This document shows, in pieces, positions 59,806 through 64,000 of a stretch of DNA of 64,000 bases. A program made the position numbers and the translations under genes. Below the pieces are notes generated by a model, which searched no databases, was not told the origin of the DNA, and saw only the letters and a list, made by a program, of their open reading frames with translations. Position 1 is the first letter of the stretch; each line of letters begins with the position of its first letter. This DNA is from Brucella pituitosa (lineage in GTDB: Bacteria; Pseudomonadota; Alphaproteobacteria; Rhizobiales; Rhizobiaceae): NCBI RefSeq assembly GCF_003049685.1, contig NZ_PYSY02000001.1:186001-250000 (forward strand). The letters are read 5' to 3'.

Positions 59806-61773
59806 ATGACTTGGAGTAACAGGACGATACAGGGAAGAAGTCTGATTGTGTTCGCGCTGGCGGTGCAATTTGCTTCGATGACAGTGTCGCCTGCATTGGC
59901 GTTCGAGATTTTTGGTGTCCGGCTTTGGGGCAAGGACAAGACGGATGATGCCGATGCTGTCATCTCCGATCCCAAGCATTATTCAGTAAATGTAGAAGCG
60001 ACAGGCAGTCGGAAGAATGCCGACGGCAGTGATGCAGATGTGAAATCTGTGATTGAGGGCGCTTCTGGCCTCGTTTCAGACGAGGATAAGCCCGCTTCGG
60101 GTTCTGCCGGGCTTTTAGCCAAGGCACGTGGCGACTACCGTCGCATTCTGTCAGCGCTATATGGCGAAGGCCGCTATGGCGGCACGATTTCTATCAAGGT
60201 TGATGGACACGAAGCCAGTGACATTCCCGTAGATGCGGATATTCCCGATAATGCCAAGATCGATATTTCCGTCGATCCGGGGCCGCAGTTTTTGTTCTCG
60301 CGCACAGCTATTTCCAATATTGCTCCACCGCCTGTCGACAAGCGCGATAAAGTGCCGTCGCCTGAAGAAGCAGGTTTTGCTCCGGGAAAGGTTGCACGTT
60401 CCGGCACGATCCTAAAAGCGGAACGTCTTGCGGTTGAAGCGTGGCGTCAGCAAGGCTATGCGAAAGCCAAGGTGACTGGCGAAGATATCGTCGCCGATCA
60501 TGATGGAAACACGCTTGCAGCCGATGTATCGCTCGATCCGGGCCGCAAGGCGCATTATGGCCCTGTAAGTGTGGTCGGGACTGCGCGTATGGACCCGCAA
60601 TTCATCGCTTGGATGACAGGATTGGAGCCGGGGCAGGAATATGACCCGGATGACATAGAGAAGGCGAAAAAGCGCCTTGGACGCATGGAAGTTTTCCGTG
60701 CAATGAATTTTGAAGAAGCCGAGAAGATCGAGCCCGATGGCAGTCTGCCAATGACGCTCAATGTTCAGGAGCGCAAACCGCGCCGGTTTGGTTTTGGTGC
60801 CGAATATTCGACGCTCGATGGCTTTGGTGTGACCGGATACTGGATGCATCGCAACCTGTTCGGCAGAGGCGAACGTCTGCGCTTTGATGCCAAGATCAGC
60901 GGTGTCGGCGGATCGCAGGACAACTCGTTTAATCCTGCCAACTTCACATATATGATCGGCACAAGCTTCACGAAGCCGGGCGTTTATACGCCGGACACGG
61001 ATTTCGTCGCAGCTCTCGATGCAAAGCGTGAAGTACTCGACGCCTATACTGAAACATCGATTAACGCGAAGACCGGCTTTACGCAGATTTTCAGCGATGA
61101 ACTCTCCGGCGCGCTTTACGCCAAGGCGAGCCACGGCCGCTTCGAAGACGATTATTTCGGAACACGTGAATTCACGACCGGCGGGCTTGAAGGTAATCTT
61201 CTTTATGATGGCCGCAACAACAAGCCAGATCCAAGCTCCGGCGTTTATCTCGAAGGCAATATTCAGCCGTTCTACGAATTCCAGCGCGGCAATTTCGCGA
61301 CCCGTTTCACGGCTGAAGGCCGTGCTTATTACGGTTTCGGCGCGACAAACCGTGTGATTCTTGCAGGCCGCGTGAAGGTTGGCTCTATCGTTGGCGCGGA
61401 GATTGAAGATCTCCCACCTAACCAGCTCTTCCTCGCGGGCGGCGGCGGCTCCATCCGTGGCTATTCCTATCGTGGTGTCGGTGTTGAAACATCGACCGGC
61501 GATATCATTGGTGGCCGCTCACTGGTCGAGGCATCGGGCGAAGTGCGCACACGCGTCACCGATTCCATCGGCGTGGTGGGCTTCGTCGATGCGGGCTATG
61601 TGGGCGAGCAGTCCTATCCTGATTTTTCGGAAGAAATGCGTATCGGTGCGGGCTTGGGTCTGCGCTATCTGACGGGGCTTGGACCTATCCGTCTTGACGT
61701 AGCACTTCCACTTAACCGCCGCTCGGGCGATCCGAGCTATGCATTCTACGTAGGCATAGGACAGGCGTTTTGA
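59806..61773 (+). CDS. tamA: TamA-type outer membrane assembly protein (Omp85/BamA family)
   Basis: Outer membrane half of the translocation and assembly module, which works with TamB on envelope lipid/protein traffic. The 655-residue precursor has a signal peptide ending near VSPALAF, POTRA-type repeats (about 150-330, IDISVDPGPQFLFSRTAI and KARYGPVSVVG-like units), and a 16-strand Omp85 barrel from about residue 330 with GGGGSIRGYSYRGVG (the GxRGY-type motif) and a C-terminal Phe (YVGIGQAF). Two genes overlap by four bases (tamB starts at 61770). Confidence 0.93.
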   Translation: MTWSNRTIQGRSLIVFALAVQFASMTVSPALAFEIFGVRLWGKDKTDDADAVISDPKHYSVNVEATGSRKNADGSDADVKSVIEGASGLVSDEDKPASGSAGLLAKARGDYRRILSALYGEGRYGGTISIKVDGHEASDIPVDADIPDNAKIDISVDPGPQFLFSRTAISNIAPPPVDKRDKVPSPEEAGFAPGKVARSGTILKAERLAVEAWRQQGYAKAKVTGEDIVADHDGNTLAADVSLDPGRKAHYGPVSVVGTARMDPQFIAWMTGLEPGQEYDPDDIEKAKKRLGRMEVFRAMNFEEAEKIEPDGSLPMTLNVQERKPRRFGFGAEYSTLDGFGVTGYWMHRNLFGRGERLRFDAKISGVGGSQDNSFNPANFTYMIGTSFTKPGVYTPDTDFVAALDAKREVLDAYTETSINAKTGFTQIFSDELSGALYAKASHGRFEDDYFGTREFTTGGLEGNLLYDGRNNKPDPSSGVYLEGNIQPFYEFQRGNFATRFTAEGRAYYGFGATNRVILAGRVKVGSIVGAEIEDLPPNQLFLAGGGGSIRGYSYRGVGVETSTGDIIGGRSLVEASGEVRTRVTDSIGVVGFVDAGYVGEQSYPDFSEEMRIGAGLGLRYLTGLGPIRLDVALPLNRRSGDPSYAFYVGIGQAF

Positions 61774-64000
61774 CCAGATTTATTGCACTCTTAGCCTTCA
61801 TTCTCTTTGCCATTCCTGTGGTCGCGCAAGAGCAGGCGGAAGAAGAAAAGTCGTATTTCATTTCCTTCGTGGAGAGCAAACTTTCCGCGCCAAACCGCCG
61901 TATCGAGTTTTCAGGCTTAAGTGGTCTTCTGTCGTCTGAAGCAAGTGTTGGCGCGATCACCATTGCCGACCGCGAAGGTGTGTGGCTGCGTATCGAGAAT
62001 GCCAAGCTCAACTGGAGCCGTACAGCACTGTTCACCGGTCGTCTGAGTATTCAGTCACTGGTGGCCGAACGTATCGACATCATCCGCAAACCATTGCCGG
62101 ACAACAGCCTGCCATCGCCTGAATCTTCGAGTTTCAGCCTGCCGGAGCTGCCGCTGTCGGTCAATATCGATAGCCTTGATGTAGCTCACCTACATTTTGG
62201 TCAGGATATTTTCGGGCTGCAATCGGAAGTATCGCTCAACGGCAATCTTTCGCTTGCCGACGGGTCGCTGAATTCCGTGTTTGATATCAAGCGTCTTGAT
62301 GGGCCGGGCGGCAATTTTGCGCTCAGCGCTGCTTATGCCAATGCCGATCAGAAGCTTGATCTTGATCTCAAAGTCACAGAGCCTGCCAATGGCATTGTCG
62401 CCAATGTGCTCAATATCGATGGACACCCGCCGGTCGATCTCACTCTGACGGGCAAGGGAACACTTGACGATCTCAAGATTGATTTGGCACTTGATACCAA
62501 TGGCAACCGTACGCTGACAGGTGGCTTCACACTGGTACGTCAGGCCGATGGCCGCGTTTTTGCAACCCGTGTCGATGGTCCGATCGCGGTTCTGGTTCCT
62601 CCGGTATTTCGCGACTTCTTTGGCGCTGAAACGGCCCTTTCCGCGAATGGTCTGCTGAAAGATGGCGGCGGTTTCCGCCTTGACGATCTGGCGCTGACAA
62701 CCGCTGCATTGAAGGTGAAGGCCTCTGCAGAATCGGGCAGCGACGGTTTTCTGAACAAGCTGCGCGTTGATGCGAACATTCAGGATGACAGCAAGGGTCA
62801 GGTTCTCCTGCCGGTGAAGGGTGGTGAGACAACCATCAACAATGCAGCGCTACAGATTTCCTACGGCGACCGCCCGACCAATGACTGGACCGGAAAGCTC
62901 GCGATTGCCGGATTCAAGAATGCGACTGTTTCTGCGTCAAGCATCGCGCTCGATATGGGTGGCGTCGCTGAAAATCTCGGCGACATCGCAAATCGTCATG
63001 TCACCTTCAATGTGAACGGCGGCATCAGCGGTATCAATGCAACAGATGCAAAAGTTGCTGAAGCGCTGGGCGAAAAAATCGATCTGACGATTGCGGGTGG
63101 CTGGCGTGCCGGTACTGCTGTCGAACTCGCAAAGGCCAGCATTGAAGGCAACGGCTTGAGCCTTGAGCTTCAGGGCAATATTGCTGACTTTGCATTCAAT
63201 GGCGATATTCTCGCCAAGGTCGCAAGCCTTGCGCCTTATGGGGCACTGGCGGATCGCAATCTGGCAGGTAGCATCGACGTAAAAGCAACTGGCACGGTCA
63301 GCCCCGTCAGCGGTGCCTTCCAGCTTGATCTAGATGGAACCGCGCAGAACATGCGTACAGGCACGGAAGCGGTCGATAATATTCTCGACGGCAATGTCGA
63401 TCTGAGCGGGGCGCTGGGACGTAGCGCACAGGGGTTTTCCGCGCGCAATTTCCGCATCGGCAATGAGCTGAGCGAAATCACAGCCAATGGCTCTTTTGCA
63501 TCCGATAAGGCTGATTTCGATTTTGGCGTCATGCTGTCTGATCTCAAGCTTCTGTCTAACAAAGCTTCCGGTCGCATGACGATCAAGGGGAGCGCGCGTG
63601 GTGATGACAAACTGATCGCCTTGGCTCTTCGTGCCGATGCACCACAGGGAACACTTGCTGATCGTAAGCTTGCCGACGGTGCTCTGGATTTCAACGCGCT
63701 TCTGGATGGCAATGCAACGACAGGCGCATCGCTTTCAGGCAAGCTCGCAGGCAGCGCATTCCTCAATGGCGAGAAGATTGATCTTGGATCGCTGATCGAT
63801 ATCGTCAATGACGAGAAGCGTCTGACCAACCTCGTATTTAATGCAGGCGGCGCGCATCTTTCAGGCAATGTCACGCAGAATGCCAAAGGCCTGCTGGCTG
63901 GTCAGCTTAATGTGGATGCGCCGGATATTTCGACGGCAGCAGCCCTTTTCCTTGCCGATGCAACGGGCGCTGCCAATGCTGACATCACACTTGATGCGAC
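61770..64000 (+). CDS. tamB: TamB-type inner membrane protein, 5' part
   Basis: The 3' end lies outside the window; 743 codons are visible. TamB spans the periplasm as a long beta-taco and in Brucella the homologue (MorC) supports envelope integrity. The frame starts at TTG 61770, coupled to the tamA stop (TTGA), giving TRFIALLAFILFAIPVVAQ as a membrane anchor, followed by repeated beta-rich segments (LSIQSLVAERIDI, VNIDSLDVAHLHFGQ). No other start fits as well. The DUF490 end is not seen. Confidence 0.92.
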   Translation, partial: MTRFIALLAFILFAIPVVAQEQAEEEKSYFISFVESKLSAPNRRIEFSGLSGLLSSEASVGAITIADREGVWLRIENAKLNWSRTALFTGRLSIQSLVAERIDIIRKPLPDNSLPSPESSSFSLPELPLSVNIDSLDVAHLHFGQDIFGLQSEVSLNGNLSLADGSLNSVFDIKRLDGPGGNFALSAAYANADQKLDLDLKVTEPANGIVANVLNIDGHPPVDLTLTGKGTLDDLKIDLALDTNGNRTLTGGFTLVRQADGRVFATRVDGPIAVLVPPVFRDFFGAETALSANGLLKDGGGFRLDDLALTTAALKVKASAESGSDGFLNKLRVDANIQDDSKGQVLLPVKGGETTINNAALQISYGDRPTNDWTGKLAIAGFKNATVSASSIALDMGGVAENLGDIANRHVTFNVNGGISGINATDAKVAEALGEKIDLTIAGGWRAGTAVELAKASIEGNGLSLELQGNIADFAFNGDILAKVASLAPYGALADRNLAGSIDVKATGTVSPVSGAFQLDLDGTAQNMRTGTEAVDNILDGNVDLSGALGRSAQGFSARNFRIGNELSEITANGSFASDKADFDFGVMLSDLKLLSNKASGRMTIKGSARGDDKLIALALRADAPQGTLADRKLADGALDFNALLDGNATTGASLSGKLAGSAFLNGEKIDLGSLIDIVNDEKRLTNLVFNAGGAHLSGNVTQNAKGLLAGQLNVDAPDISTAAALFLADATGAANADITLDA

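Overview
The window looks like chromosomal DNA of an alphaproteobacterium of the Brucellaceae, most likely an Ochrobactrum-type Brucella relative. The basis is a dnaA-dnaN-recF block without gyrB, a small SRP RNA next to dnaX-ybaB-recR, an Omp25/Omp31-type porin, a FYDLN acidic protein, a class II AroA very similar in sequence to the Agrobacterium CP4 type, GANTC-rich DNA upstream of dnaA, and many short palindromic intergenic repeats of the kind scattered through Rhizobiales genomes. No complete mobile element, CRISPR array, rRNA operon or phage is visible. The window opens inside a leucyl aminopeptidase gene and closes inside tamB.

Layout. 1-1215: 5' part of an M17 aminopeptidase, a frameshifted Flp-type pilin gene and palindromic repeats. 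1395-8623: mutM, an enoyl-CoA hydratase, rpsT, then dnaA, dnaN and recF, with a long regulatory region (two DnaA boxes, six GANTC sites) before dnaA. 8674-11597: moeB, a GNAT acetyltransferase and a two-subunit aconitase-X enzyme, tightly overlapped. 11598-20556 (minus strand): a peptide/microcin C-type ABC importer with two YejA binding proteins, YejB, YejE, YejF and a GhrA-type reductase. 20714-24734: membrane cytochrome c, kdsB, pheA, nudC and a HIT protein. 24825-28011: SRP RNA, dnaX, ybaB, recR. 28036-33472: lytic transglycosylase, formaldehyde dehydrogenase, a divergent LysR/YeiH pair and an Omp25-like porin. 33707-38358: rpsA, cmk and aroA on the minus strand, then the FYDLN protein. 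38595-39932: tRNA-Ala(GGC) and an acyltransferase-3 gene. 40130-48746: acetoacetyl-CoA synthetase and a leucine/isovalerate degradation operon (ivd, mccB, mccA, mvaB, methylglutaconyl-CoA hydratase). 49071-53125: branched-chain amino acid binding protein, a tyrosine-phosphatase-like protein, small conserved genes and a molybdopterin-binding protein. 53748-57805: cyoABCD quinol oxidase. 58653-64000: SH3-domain secreted protein and the tamA-tamB envelope assembly pair.

How genes work together. The liu-type operon plus acetoacetyl-CoA synthetase can take isovaleryl-CoA to acetyl-CoA and acetoacetyl-CoA. The yej genes form one importer with two alternative receptors. TamA and TamB are translationally coupled. 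dnaX, ybaB and recR form the familiar replication/repair cluster with SRP RNA upstream.

Most of the window is ordinary core genome. The points most worth a second look are the A6-tract frameshift in the pilin gene, the three back-to-back large palindromes that fill the yejA2-yejA1 gap, different predicted export routes for the two YejA paralogues, loss of most zinc cysteines in DnaX, a perfect inverted repeat over the LysR start codon, stem-loops upstream of tRNA-Ala, and a terminator with no gene of its own near 51650. I found no convincing undescribed multigene system.
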